Shown here piece by piece: positions 52,269 through 60,742 of a stretch of 64,000 bases of DNA (positions are counted from its first letter, which is position 1; every line of letters begins with the position of its first letter). The position numbers and the translations under genes are program-made. The DNA is taken from the NCBI RefSeq assembly GCF_039543245.1, contig NZ_BAABJJ010000029.1, positions 62,001-126,000 of the forward strand, in the 5' to 3' direction. Under the pieces are notes generated by a model, which saw only the letters and a program-made list of their open reading frames with translations, had not been told where the DNA came from and ran no database searches. This DNA comes from Algibacter_G agarivorans. GTDB taxonomy: Bacteria; Bacteroidota; Bacteroidia; Flavobacteriales; Flavobacteriaceae.

Positions 52269-53033
52269 ATGACCATCATTTCCTGGAACGTAAATGGCAT
52301 AAGAGCCATCGTGAAAAAGGACTTTTTTGAAGATATCAAAAAAATGAATCCAGATATTATTTGTTTTCAAGAAACCAAAGCTCAGGATAAAGAGGTAGAG
52401 CTGGCTATAGCTCGATTAACAAATTACAATCTTTACGTTAATTCAGCAACTAAAAAAGGATACTCCGGTACAGTGTTGCTTTCTAAAACGAAGCCCATTA
52501 AAATAACCAATGACATGGGCATTGACCAACACGATCATGAAGGCCGAGTAATCTGTGCCGAATACCCAAATTTCTATCTTGTTAATGTGTATGTGCCAAA
52601 TTCCGGGCAACAACTAGAAAGGCTTGATTATAGAAAAAAATGGGATACCGATTTTCTTAACTATTTAAAAAATCTTGAAGAGATAAAGCCCGTAATTATT
52701 GCTGGTGATTTTAATGTAGCACATCAACCTATTGATTTAAAAAACGATAAAGCCAACTACAACAAAACTGCTGGTTATACCCAAATTGAAATTGATGGAA
52801 TGACCAATATAATTAATGCCGGTTTTGTAGATGCGTTTAGATATTTGCACCCTAATAAAATAGCTTATAGCTATTGGAGCTATCGGTTTAAAGCTAGAGA
52901 ACGAAATACAGGGTGGCGTATTGATTATTTTTTAGTGAGCAAATCTTTTGTGGGTAAAGTTAAATCAGTAACGATCCACACAGAATATTATGGATCCGAT
53001 CATTGCCCAATTGGACTTGAAATTTTGCTATAG
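52269..53033 (+). CDS. xth: Exodeoxyribonuclease III (AP endonuclease)
   Basis: This 254-residue protein of the ExoIII/APE1 family acts in base-excision repair, cutting DNA at abasic sites. Conserved residues appear in order: SWNVNGIRA (metal-binding Asn), CFQETKA (Glu), YVPNSG, AGDFNVAH (Asp/Asn), YSYWSYR, and the final GSDHCPIGL with the catalytic Asp-His. It ends 5 bp before a convergent gene. I saw no palindromic box upstream. Confidence 0.95.
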   Translation: MTIISWNVNGIRAIVKKDFFEDIKKMNPDIICFQETKAQDKEVELAIARLTNYNLYVNSATKKGYSGTVLLSKTKPIKITNDMGIDQHDHEGRVICAEYPNFYLVNVYVPNSGQQLERLDYRKKWDTDFLNYLKNLEEIKPVIIAGDFNVAHQPIDLKNDKANYNKTAGYTQIEIDGMTNIINAGFVDAFRYLHPNKIAYSYWSYRFKARERNTGWRIDYFLVSKSFVGKVKSVTIHTEYYGSDHCPIGLEILL

Positions 53034-53038
53034 CTATA

Positions 53039-53395
53039 CTATGCCAAATCAAAGAAGTTATTTAATATTTTTATCTGCCACTCCGCAACCGAGGATAACT
53101 CTGAATTGGCATTAAGCAAAACCAAACCGTAACCCATTTTTGAAAGTTTACAATCATTTACAATACTTGTATTGACTTGAGTAAAAACGGGCATAAAATG
53201 CTTACGTATTTCTATTCCTGAAGTTTTCCCTGTTTTAATAGCTTTAAGAACAGCGTCAGATATTTCTTTAGGCGTTAAGCCTATCTTTAATAAATCGCTT
53301 GCCAAAAACTGCATATCTAAACCATAATAAAAATCTAAAAAGGTTTTCATTGAATCTAGCGGGTCGTACGTCTTTGTATAAATGGAAATTTTCAT
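53039..53395 (-). CDS. Hypothetical protein
   Basis: The 118-residue soluble protein begins MKISIYTKTYDPLDSMKTFLDFYYG and includes GLTPKEISDAVLKAIKTGKTSGIEIRKHFMPVF. It has no signal peptide or known motif, and I do not recognise it. It follows the sigma-like gene by 52 bp on the same strand, so the two may be co-transcribed. Confidence 0.6.
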   Translation of the reverse strand: MKISIYTKTYDPLDSMKTFLDFYYGLDMQFLASDLLKIGLTPKEISDAVLKAIKTGKTSGIEIRKHFMPVFTQVNTSIVNDCKLSKMGYGLVLLNANSELSSVAEWQIKILNNFFDLA

Positions 53396-53447
53396 AATAT
53401 TTTGAGTTTGGAATTGGTATTTTCATGAGTGTTGAGTCTATTGATTT

Positions 53448-54218
53448 TTATGTTGTCTTGTATCTATTAAAAAGACTTATTTGGAGTGCTTTTTTAGCGT
53501 CATTAAAGCGTTTTTCAACATCATGATACGTTGTGTTCTTTAATTGGGCAATTTCTTGGAGATTAAGATGCTGTTTGGTAAATAATTCAAAAACAGTTCG
53601 CATGGGCAGTGGCAAATTGTGCAGCACCATATTTATATGCCTATTAATAGCTTCATCATTTAACGCTTTGTCAAGTTGTTGGGTCAATTCCTTTTCATCA
53701 TCTTCAATAAACACATGGTTTAGCGTGTAATCGTTTTGGCTATATGATATATCATCTAACTCCTCGAGCATCATCAAATCACCATCGCCATCTGTGCTAT
53801 ATTTTTCAGCCATTTGATCCCATTCTGACTTGGAGTATGTGTCAATATTCTTGAAGAAAAAATCATCAAATTCTTCTTCAACAATAGTATCTTCCAAAAG
53901 GTCATTGGTTTTCTTGAATAACCACAAGTAGAAATCTTTTTCTTTTTCAACCTCTTCTATATGGTCATAGATTTCAATAAAAAGTTGATCGATAAATTCA
54001 TCAGCTTTATATTTGTTTTTTGAGAAATGTCCTTTTTTTATCGCAGCATTCAATCTTCCGTTTATATACTTTTTTACTTCGGGCAGTATCTTGAGTAATT
54101 TGGTGTTAAAAGATACTTTATCGCCTTCTTTTTTAAGTTTAATAAGATCTTGAAATGCGTCTTCAACAGATAAGCGAAACCCTTTTTGCTGCTGGTAATA
54201 TGTAATGGTGTTTTTCAT
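53448..54218 (-). CDS. Atypical sigma-70-like factor
   Basis: The 256-residue protein has a C-terminal sigma region-4-like helix-turn-helix (LPLPMRTVFELFTKQHLNLQEIAQLKNTTYHDVEKRFNDAKKALQ, about residues 200-245). The N-terminal region (about 25-105: LLKILPEVKKYINGRLNAAIKKG, FIDQLFIEIYDHIEEVEKEKDFYLWLFKKTNDLL) is a divergent region 2. An acidic linker separates them. It could direct polymerase to stress genes. A weak copy of the activator palindrome (54281-54292) lies at the standard distance from a poor -7. Confidence 0.75.
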   Translation of the reverse strand: MKNTITYYQQQKGFRLSVEDAFQDLIKLKKEGDKVSFNTKLLKILPEVKKYINGRLNAAIKKGHFSKNKYKADEFIDQLFIEIYDHIEEVEKEKDFYLWLFKKTNDLLEDTIVEEEFDDFFFKNIDTYSKSEWDQMAEKYSTDGDGDLMMLEELDDISYSQNDYTLNHVFIEDDEKELTQQLDKALNDEAINRHINMVLHNLPLPMRTVFELFTKQHLNLQEIAQLKNTTYHDVEKRFNDAKKALQISLFNRYKTT

Positions 54219-54249
54219 CTGTTTGTTTTACTGCTTTCAATATCCCATA

Positions 54250-54292
54250 TAAATATGCAACTATAATTTGTGTGACAAAATGACGTGGGTCA
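54250..54292 (-). promoter_or_regulatory. Activator palindrome and weak -7 (box 4)
   Basis: TGACGTGGGTCA (54281-54292), centre 54286.5. On the minus strand CATATTTA (54257-54250) ends 36.5 bp away and matches the -7 consensus only partly. It would serve the sigma-like gene. Confidence 0.5.
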
Positions 54293-54351
54293 TTTAAGTT
54301 GTATTGCATTTTAAAAAGGGTTTTAAAAAAAATGTTAAAATTATGGCTGAC

Positions 54352-54394
54352 TGATTTGGGTCATTTTCAAAGGCTTAGAGTCAAGGTAAATTTG
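54352..54394 (+). promoter_or_regulatory. Activator palindrome and -7 element (box 5)
   Basis: TGATTTGGGTCA (54352-54363), centre 54357.5, has one good half-site. TAAATTTG (54387-54394), an exact TAnnTTTG, ends 36.5 bp downstream. It precedes the BON-domain gene, with transcription expected near 54400. Confidence 0.75.
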
Positions 54395-54432
54395 TGTTAT
54401 AAATTATTGTTTAATTAAAAATCATAATAAAA

Positions 54433-55101
54433 ATGAAAACAGATGCAAGAATTAGAGAAGATGTTATAAACCAATTAGCTTGGGAACCAAACATTGACGA
54501 CAAACAAATTGGCGTAACCGTTGATAATGGTGTTGTTACTCTCTCTGGAGTAGTAAAAAGCTATAACGCAAAAATGGCTGCAGAGAAAGCCGCTAAAAAA
54601 GTTAGTGGTGTAAAGGCTGTAGCCGAAGATATTGAGGTGAAATATGGTGATGCCTTTAAGAAAACGGATAAAGAAATAGCCAAAGCAGCTGTTGATGCAC
54701 TAGAATGGAGTGTTTCTGTACCTGATGACAAAATTTTAGTCAAGGTTGAAGACGGCTGGGTGTATTTAACAGGAGAAGTAGAATGGTCTTACCAAAGAGA
54801 AGCGGCTAAAAGAGCGGTTGAAAATTTACTTGGTGTGAGATATGTGTCCAATAACATTACCTTAAAACAAAAGGTGGAAGCTTCAGACATCAAAAACAAG
54901 ATCAAAAAAGCTTTTGAGCGTACTGCAGATATAGATGCTAAAAATATTTCTGTTATAGTAGATGGACATACCGTAACCTTACGAGGGACTGTTAGTTCGT
55001 TGGCAGAAAAAGATCAAGCACGTAAAACTGCTTATGCTTCGCCTGGAGTTTATCATGTGAAAAACGAATTAAAAGTGGAGTATTATCCTTCTTACGCATA
55101 G
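54433..55101 (+). CDS. BON-domain protein (three BON domains, OsmY-like)
   Basis: The 222-residue protein consists of three consecutive BON domains (about 3-70, 77-145 and 150-218). Each follows the pattern helix, VTVDNGVVTLSGVV-type strand pair, then helix with AAEKAAKKVSGVKAVAEDIEV. There is no signal peptide, unlike OsmY, so it would act in the cytoplasm. BON proteins are linked to osmotic and membrane stress. Box 5 controls it. Confidence 0.92.
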   Translation: MKTDARIREDVINQLAWEPNIDDKQIGVTVDNGVVTLSGVVKSYNAKMAAEKAAKKVSGVKAVAEDIEVKYGDAFKKTDKEIAKAAVDALEWSVSVPDDKILVKVEDGWVYLTGEVEWSYQREAAKRAVENLLGVRYVSNNITLKQKVEASDIKNKIKKAFERTADIDAKNISVIVDGHTVTLRGTVSSLAEKDQARKTAYASPGVYHVKNELKVEYYPSYA

Positions 55102-55144
55102 GCTTGAAATAGTATATTTAGTACTATTTATTACTTCCAAAAAA

Positions 55145-55177
55145 CAGCTCCAGTTTCGCATTGGAGCTGATTTTTTT
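55145..55177 (+). terminator. Terminator after BON gene
   Basis: The hairpin CAGCTCCA/TGGAGCTG with a 9-base loop is followed by ATTTTTTT. Confidence 0.85.
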
Positions 55178-55250
55178 AACAGGTTACTATGGGGTTTTGT
55201 AATTAATATAGAAATATATGAGTATGTAGAACAGCATAATATTAAAAAAG

Positions 55251-56150
55251 ATGACAACAACGGTTCCTAAAGTTGCATTAACGCATAAGGATAAAATAGT
55301 GTTCCCAAAGTCTGGGATTACCAAGCAACAGATATATAGATATTACGAAAATATGGCAAGCGTCATGCTTCCTTATCTTAATAATCGTCCTTTAACCATG
55401 CAACGATTTCCTAAAGGCATAGGAGAAGCTGGTTTTTTTCAAAAGCATGTGCCTAATTATTTCCCCGATTGGATTCCAACGGTGAAAATCAAAAAAGAAG
55501 ACGGTTGGGTAAACCACATTATTTGTAATTCTAAAGAGGCTTTATTATACCTTGTAAATCAATATGTTTTGACATTTCATGTTACCTTGAGCAAGGTCGA
55601 AAAAATGGACTATCCTGACAAACTCGTTTTTGACTTGGATCCTCCAAAAGGGAATTTCCAGTTAGCAGTTAAAGCCGCAAAAGCACTGCGTTACCTTTTA
55701 GAAGAAAAGCTATTGTTAAAAGCTTATGTAATGACTTCGGGTTCGGAAGGCTTGCATATTGCAGTGCCTTTAAAAGGGGATAGGCATTTTGATGATGTAC
55801 ATGATTTTACAAAAAATGTAGCGACCTATATTTGCAGTGCCAACCCAAAAGCGTTTACAACAGCCATTAGAAAAGATAAGCGTCAAGGTAGATTGTATAT
55901 GGATTGTCTCAGAAATTCTTATGCACAAACAAGTGTTAGCCCTTTTTCTGTTAGAGCCTTGGAAAGCGCTCCTGTGGCAATGCCTTTGCATTGGGATGAA
56001 TTAAATAACACCACACTTAACGCGCAATCCTTCACCATCGATAACATTTTTAAACGATTAGAAACAGATGGAAATCCTTGGGAAAGTTTTGAACAAAATA
56101 CTCATGATATTGGGAACGCCATAAAGACAATGGAAACGCTGATCGGTTAA
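55251..56150 (+). CDS. LigD-type polymerase domain protein (stand-alone)
   Basis: The 299-residue protein is the polymerase/primase (PolDom, archaeo-eukaryotic primase superfamily) module of DNA ligase D. Motifs are HKDKIVFPKSGITKQQIYRYY, NRPLTMQRFPKGI, the catalytic DLDPPKG, SGSEGLHIAVPL with the conserved His, and late KDKRQGRLYMDCLRNSYAQT. It may fill gaps during end joining or repair. Neither Ku nor a ligase domain is in the window. It lies among stress genes but has no palindromic box of its own. Confidence 0.92.
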   Translation: MTTTVPKVALTHKDKIVFPKSGITKQQIYRYYENMASVMLPYLNNRPLTMQRFPKGIGEAGFFQKHVPNYFPDWIPTVKIKKEDGWVNHIICNSKEALLYLVNQYVLTFHVTLSKVEKMDYPDKLVFDLDPPKGNFQLAVKAAKALRYLLEEKLLLKAYVMTSGSEGLHIAVPLKGDRHFDDVHDFTKNVATYICSANPKAFTTAIRKDKRQGRLYMDCLRNSYAQTSVSPFSVRALESAPVAMPLHWDELNNTTLNAQSFTIDNIFKRLETDGNPWESFEQNTHDIGNAIKTMETLIG

Positions 56151-56206
56151 GAATCTTAATTAATTATTATCCCTGTTTTTTTTTATAATAAAAGAGCTAT
56201 CTATAA

Positions 56207-56249
56207 TGATGAGGGTCATTTTATAATACCTTTTTTGATACTACTTTAG
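56207..56249 (+). promoter_or_regulatory. Activator palindrome and -7 element (box 6)
   Basis: TGATGAGGGTCA (56207-56218), centre 56212.5. TACTTTAG (56242-56249) ends 36.5 bp downstream and differs from TAnnTTTG at one position. It precedes the baeRF-like gene. Confidence 0.65.
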
Positions 56250-56326
56250 CAATACGCCAGGATAGTATACCTGTACTGAGTTCATTAAATTCAAAATATA
56301 ATTTCAAAAACGTAAATCCAAATATC

Positions 56327-57484
56327 ATGCCTTTACTATCTAAAAAAGAAATAGCCAAACTACATAATTTCAATCAAGAACATTGTATTTCAATTTTTAT
56401 ACCTACACATAGAGTAGGTAAGGAAGTGCTACAAGAGCAAGATGCCTTATCATTAAAAATACAGTTGCAACAAGTAAAAAAGAAATTGGCTAAAAAAGGA
56501 CTTCAAAAAAAGACTATTGATAGCATTACTGCTCCAGTACAGAAATTAATTGATGAGAATTTGTTTTGGAGACAACAATCCGATGGTTTAGCCATTTTTA
56601 TAGCAGACCATTTTTTTCAAAAATATACGCTTCCCATAAATTTTGAAGCGTTTAACTATGTAGCGGATGCTTTCTATCTAAAACCGTTGATGCCCCTGTT
56701 TGTTGGCGATGGCGCTTTTTATTTAATGACATTGGAATTGGGTAATGTAAAATTATATGAATGTACAAAGCATCGTGTTAACGAAATTATTATCGAGGAT
56801 TTAATACCCGAAAGTATACAAGAAAGCGTAGGTTATGATTATGAAGAAAAAAGCCTGCAATTTAGAACACAACAAACAGGCGCAGGTCAGGTATTGTACC
56901 ATGGACAAGAAGCTGCTACTGGAAAAAGAAAAAATGAAATCAAAAAATATTTTAGAGCTATTAACGAGGGGCTTAAGCTTATATTAAATAACAAGAACGT
57001 ACCATTGCTTATTGCTTCCCAAGACTACCTTTTCGATATTTATAAAGGGATAAATACCTTCTCAAATTTCTTTAACGAAAACATTAATGGCAACCTTAAA
57101 GCCATAGATGCTTTGGATGTACATGAATTAGCGTGGGAAAAAATCTCATCTACTTTTGACCAAGAACGAAAAGATAAAATAGCACGTTTTATGGAAAAGC
57201 AAGGCACAGGGAAAACTGCTATTGGCATAGTGGAAATTTTACCTAAAGCATTTGAAGGGAAAATTGATACTTTATTTTGTGAAAATCCAGAGGATATTTT
57301 TGGCACATATAAATTAGAAAACGACGCCATAATTGCTGCCGAAAGCGAAGAGAACGATACAACTATATCATTAATGAATTTAGCGGCCATAAAAACATTT
57401 TTGAGTGGTGGGACGGTCTATTTATTGGATAAGGACGATATGCCCAATACTAATTCTAAAATCAATGCTTTATATCGATATTAG
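56327..57484 (+). CDS. baeRF-type (bacterial archaeo-eukaryotic release factor-like) protein
   Basis: The 385-residue protein begins with CISIFIPTHRVGKEVLQEQDALSLKIQLQQVKKKL, the N-terminal block of the baeRF3 group. It contains GLAIFIADHFF and a central domain with FLMTLELGNVKLYEC-like strands (FYLMTLELGNVKLYE), and ends in an eRF1-like C-terminal domain (AIAAESEE, then LMNLAAIKTFLSGGTVYLLDKDDMP). Relatives are predicted to act on stalled or hibernating ribosomes, but experimental evidence is scarce. It is controlled by box 6. Confidence 0.82.
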   Translation: MPLLSKKEIAKLHNFNQEHCISIFIPTHRVGKEVLQEQDALSLKIQLQQVKKKLAKKGLQKKTIDSITAPVQKLIDENLFWRQQSDGLAIFIADHFFQKYTLPINFEAFNYVADAFYLKPLMPLFVGDGAFYLMTLELGNVKLYECTKHRVNEIIIEDLIPESIQESVGYDYEEKSLQFRTQQTGAGQVLYHGQEAATGKRKNEIKKYFRAINEGLKLILNNKNVPLLIASQDYLFDIYKGINTFSNFFNENINGNLKAIDALDVHELAWEKISSTFDQERKDKIARFMEKQGTGKTAIGIVEILPKAFEGKIDTLFCENPEDIFGTYKLENDAIIAAESEENDTTISLMNLAAIKTFLSGGTVYLLDKDDMPNTNSKINALYRY

Positions 57485-57578
57485 TAGTACAAAAATGAGG
57501 AGATTCCCAAACGATAAACCAATTGTATATTTTACCTTCTGGAAATCTCCTTCAACCAACTAAACTAACTAATAACTA

Positions 57579-57785
57579 TTATGTATCCATAATACCAAAA
57601 CACACTTTTGTGTTCACGCGGTATTCTGCTATCTGGTTATTGTTCACGGTTACTTGAGTATCTTTTACATAAACAGATTTAATGTTTTTAACGGTTTTTG
57701 ATGCTTCATTAATGACGTTCTTTACGGCATCTTCAAAACTCACAGTAGAACTCCCAAGTACTTCAATGACTTTTAATACAGACAT
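57579..57785 (-). CDS. Dodecin (flavin-binding protein)
   Basis: The 68-residue protein matches dodecin: MSVLKVIEVLGSSTVSFEDAVKNVINEASKTVKNIKSVYVKDTQ, with the final YRVNTKVCFGI strand. Dodecins form dodecameric shells that store flavins and protect against them. The start at 57785 gives the family length, and the promoter at 57815-57857 places the transcript start between it and an upstream in-frame ATG at 57833, excluding the longer form. Confidence 0.93.
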   Translation of the reverse strand: MSVLKVIEVLGSSTVSFEDAVKNVINEASKTVKNIKSVYVKDTQVTVNNNQIAEYRVNTKVCFGIMDT

Positions 57786-57814
57786 GGATGATTCATTTAT
57801 TGTTAATAATACCG

Positions 57815-57857
57815 CTAAAATAATTTGAAACATCCTATCTAGAAATGACCTAGGTCA
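57815..57857 (-). promoter_or_regulatory. Activator palindrome and -7 element (box 7, dodecin)
   Basis: TGACCTAGGTCA (57846-57857), a perfect palindrome, is centred at 57851.5. On the minus strand TATTTTAG (57822-57815) ends 36.5 bp away. Transcription would start near 57809. Confidence 0.75.
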
Positions 57858-57881
57858 GGTAAAGTAAAATTAACCAATCAT

Positions 57882-57893
57882 TGACGCAGATCA
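57882..57893. promoter_or_regulatory. Unpaired copy of the palindrome (box 8)
   Basis: TGACGCAGATCA lies 36 bp from box 7, with TT or CATTT flanks like the others. No -7 element is found at 36.5 bp on either side. It may be a leftover promoter for the decayed gene that follows. Confidence 0.4.
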
Positions 57894-57943
57894 TTTGTTG
57901 TAAGGTTGGCTATAATTTAAGATTTACTAAATACCTGAAATCA

Positions 57944-58117
57944 TGTAACAAAAACTACACTTTAGCTCAAATAGCAACTATTTACAGTATTTCTGGTACG
58001 CTAGTTTCGTAAACCCATAAAACGAATTTCAGTATAGAAGGTTTACAATCTGGGCTATACATATTACAAATTGAAACCGATAGAGGTACTGTTCATAAAA
58101 AAGCAGTTAAAATTTAG
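57944..58117 (+). pseudogene. Remnant of a type IX secretion C-terminal sorting domain
   Basis: One frame reads YTLAQIATIYSISGTLVS, a TAA stop, then THKTNFSIEGLQSGLYILQ and IETDRGTVHKKAVKI followed by TAG at 58115. This is the Por secretion-tail pattern (IYNxxGxLV ... LxxGxYxxxIxTDxGxxxKKxxK). The internal stop and absence of an upstream reading frame show that it is the decayed end of a secreted-protein gene. It occupies the gap between dodecin and PEP synthase genes. Confidence 0.75.
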
Positions 58118-58185
58118 AGTGTTGCAATAATAAAATCTCACCGTTTGCTGCTTTACTGAAAAGATTCAATAAAAGTATACTTGAC

Positions 58186-58228
58186 TGACTGGTATCATTT
58201 TAAAACGCTTATAACATAAGTACTTTTA
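58186..58228 (+). promoter_or_regulatory. Activator palindrome and -7 element (box 9, PEP synthase)
   Basis: TGACTGGTATCA (58186-58197), centre 58191.5, and TACTTTTA (58221-58228) ending 36.5 bp downstream, 29 bp before the ATG. Confidence 0.65.
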
Positions 58229-58257
58229 GAATTAAATAACAAGAAAGCATTGAAAGT

Positions 58258-60651
58258 ATGGAAGCTCGTATTAAAAAGTTCGGTGAAATAAATATCAAAG
58301 ATGTCGATATTGTAGGAGGTAAAAATGCATCTTTAGGAGAAATGTACAACCAATTAACCTCAAAAGGAGTTAACATACCGAATGGTTTTGCAACCACATC
58401 ATATGCGTTTTGGGAGTTTTTAAAGGAGAATAAAATTGAAGAGCCATTAAAACAATTGTTGACAAAACTCGATAGAAAGGACTTTTCCAATTTAGAAACT
58501 ATTGGAGAACAAGCTCGTGGGCTTATTTTAATTGGAACTTTTTCTTCTGCATTTTCCAAAAACATAAGAAAAGCATATTTAAATTTATGCGGCAATGATT
58601 TAAAAGAGGTGGCAGTACGAAGCAGTGCTACTGCAGAAGACCTTCCAGATGCTAGTTTTGCAGGGCAACACGAAACGTATTTAAACGTAAAAGGCGAGGA
58701 TAAGCTCCTGGAAGCCGTAAAAAAATGCTTTGCTTCCTTATATACCAATCGTGCTATAAAATATAGGGAAGATAAAGGGTTTGAGCACCATACTATTGCG
58801 CTATCTGTTGGGGTACAGGAGATGGTGCGTTCAGACAAAGGGTGTTCTGGCGTAGGATTTACAATCGAACCAGAGTCTGGTTTTGAAAATGTTATTGTAC
58901 TATCAGGTGTTTGGGGATTGGGTGAAAACATTGTGCAAGGCCTTGTTAATCCCGATGAGTTTTATGTATTTAAACCCAGTTTAGCTCGAGAAAAATATCC
59001 AATTATTCAGAAAAAAATGGGTGATAAAAAATTAACAATGGTTTATGCCAATAAACAGAAAAATGCCACTACAAAAAATATTAAAACCGTAAAAAGTAAA
59101 CAACAACAGTATATCCTGAGCGACAACGAAATTATTATGTTGGCTAACTGGTCAAAACTTATAGAAGACCACTACCAACAACCTATGGATATTGAATGGG
59201 CAAAAGATGGCATTACCAATACGTTGTTTATCACGCAGGCTCGACCAGAAACGGTGCATCAAACACGCAATAAAAATACACATATTGAATACAAGCTCTT
59301 AGGGGAAGGGGAAATTTTGTCTCAGGGTAATGCCGTAGGTTCAAAGATAAGAGTTGGAAAGGCCTGTTTTTTAAAATCCCCAAAAAATATTGGGTCGTTA
59401 GCGCCAAATACGATTATTGTTACCGATACCATAACACCAGATTGGGATCCTTTATTAAAACAAGTAACGGGTATTGTAACCAATAAAGGGGGCAGAACGA
59501 GCCATGCAGCCATTGTAGCACGAGAACTTGGTGTTCCGGCCATTGTAGGGTGCGGTAATGCTACCACAACAATTACAGATGGCAATGCCATTACGCTATC
59601 GTGTGCACAAGGAAAAACAGGATATATTTATCAAGGTGCTTTATCTTTTGAAGAAAAGGAAATAGATTTTTCTAATATCAAAATGCCAGCAACGGAAGTA
59701 AAAATGATTCTTGCCGATCCAGAAAGTGCTTTTCCGTTATCCTTTTATCCTAATAATGGTGTTGGACTTTTACGAATGGAATTCATTATTACCCATCATG
59801 TTAAAGTGCATCCTATGGCATTGGTAAAGTTCGATCAAATTAAAGGGTATTCGGTAAAAAAAGAAATTGAAAAACTCACCAAAAACTACGCTAATAAACA
59901 CGATTATTTTGTCGATAAATTATCGCAAGGTATCGCAACTATTGCTGCCGCTTTTTACCCTAAGGAAGTGATTGTTCGCTTAAGTGATTTTAAAACCAAT
60001 GAATATGCTAATTTAATTGGTGGAAAGGATTTTGAACCCACAGAAGAAAACCCAATGTTAGGTTTTAGAGGTGCATCACGATATTATAACGATTTGTACA
60101 AAGCCGGTTTTGCTTTAGAATGTGAAGCCATTAAGAAAGTGCGAGAACAGATGGGGCTTAATAACCTAAAAGTCATGGTGCCATTTTGCAGAACTGTGGC
60201 TGAAGGTAAAAAAGTATTGGTTACCATGGCAGAAAATGGTTTAAAGCGTGGTGAGCATGCTTTGGAAGTTTATACGATGGTAGAAATTCCAAGTAATGTG
60301 ATTTTAGCTGAAAAATTTGCTGAGATCTTTGATGGGTTCTCTATTGGTTCAAATGACTTAACACAACTCACATTAGGTATTGATAGGGATTCAGAATTAA
60401 TGGGGCAACTATTTGACGAAAATGATGAAGCCGCAAAGCAGATGATTAAAATGGCCATCCAATCTGCCAAAAAAACACATACAAAAATAGGGTTGTGCGG
60501 ACAAGCACCAAGCGACTTTCCAGAATTTGCTGCTTTTTTGGTAAAAGAAGGGATTAATAGTATTTCATTTAATCCTGATGCTTTATTAAAAGGGATTGAA
60601 AATATTAATACAGCAGAAAGAATTATTAATAAAGTTGAAACGATTCAATAA
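58258..60651 (+). CDS. ppsA: Phosphoenolpyruvate synthase (pyruvate, water dikinase)
   Basis: The 797-residue protein has an N-terminal ATP-binding domain (VGGKNASLGEMY, then VAVRSSATAEDLPDASFAGQHETYLNV). The swivelling phosphohistidine domain has H416 in GGRTSHAAIVARELGVPAIVG. The C-terminal PEP-binding barrel has GLLRMEFIITHHVKVHPMAL, MLGFRGASRYY and LCGQAPSD. It makes PEP from pyruvate and ATP for gluconeogenesis. Length and domain order match PpsA rather than pyruvate phosphate dikinase. Box 9 controls it, so gluconeogenic switching may be part of the same response. Confidence 0.96.
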   Translation: MEARIKKFGEINIKDVDIVGGKNASLGEMYNQLTSKGVNIPNGFATTSYAFWEFLKENKIEEPLKQLLTKLDRKDFSNLETIGEQARGLILIGTFSSAFSKNIRKAYLNLCGNDLKEVAVRSSATAEDLPDASFAGQHETYLNVKGEDKLLEAVKKCFASLYTNRAIKYREDKGFEHHTIALSVGVQEMVRSDKGCSGVGFTIEPESGFENVIVLSGVWGLGENIVQGLVNPDEFYVFKPSLAREKYPIIQKKMGDKKLTMVYANKQKNATTKNIKTVKSKQQQYILSDNEIIMLANWSKLIEDHYQQPMDIEWAKDGITNTLFITQARPETVHQTRNKNTHIEYKLLGEGEILSQGNAVGSKIRVGKACFLKSPKNIGSLAPNTIIVTDTITPDWDPLLKQVTGIVTNKGGRTSHAAIVARELGVPAIVGCGNATTTITDGNAITLSCAQGKTGYIYQGALSFEEKEIDFSNIKMPATEVKMILADPESAFPLSFYPNNGVGLLRMEFIITHHVKVHPMALVKFDQIKGYSVKKEIEKLTKNYANKHDYFVDKLSQGIATIAAAFYPKEVIVRLSDFKTNEYANLIGGKDFEPTEENPMLGFRGASRYYNDLYKAGFALECEAIKKVREQMGLNNLKVMVPFCRTVAEGKKVLVTMAENGLKRGEHALEVYTMVEIPSNVILAEKFAEIFDGFSIGSNDLTQLTLGIDRDSELMGQLFDENDEAAKQMIKMAIQSAKKTHTKIGLCGQAPSDFPEFAAFLVKEGINSISFNPDALLKGIENINTAERIINKVETIQ

Positions 60652-60676
60652 TTAAATTCATAATTATACATTTTTC

Positions 60677-60718
60677 TGACCTACATCATTGCTGTTCTTA
60701 TTAGATAAAATTACTTTG
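60677..60718 (+). promoter_or_regulatory. Activator palindrome and -7 element (box 10)
   Basis: TGACCTACATCA (60677-60688), centre 60682.5. TTACTTTG ends at 60718, which is 35.5 bp downstream, one base short of the usual distance. It precedes the hydrolase-phosphoribosyltransferase-DUF2267 operon. Confidence 0.6.
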
Positions 60719-60742
60719 AGTTAAATTAATTCATGTATTCAG

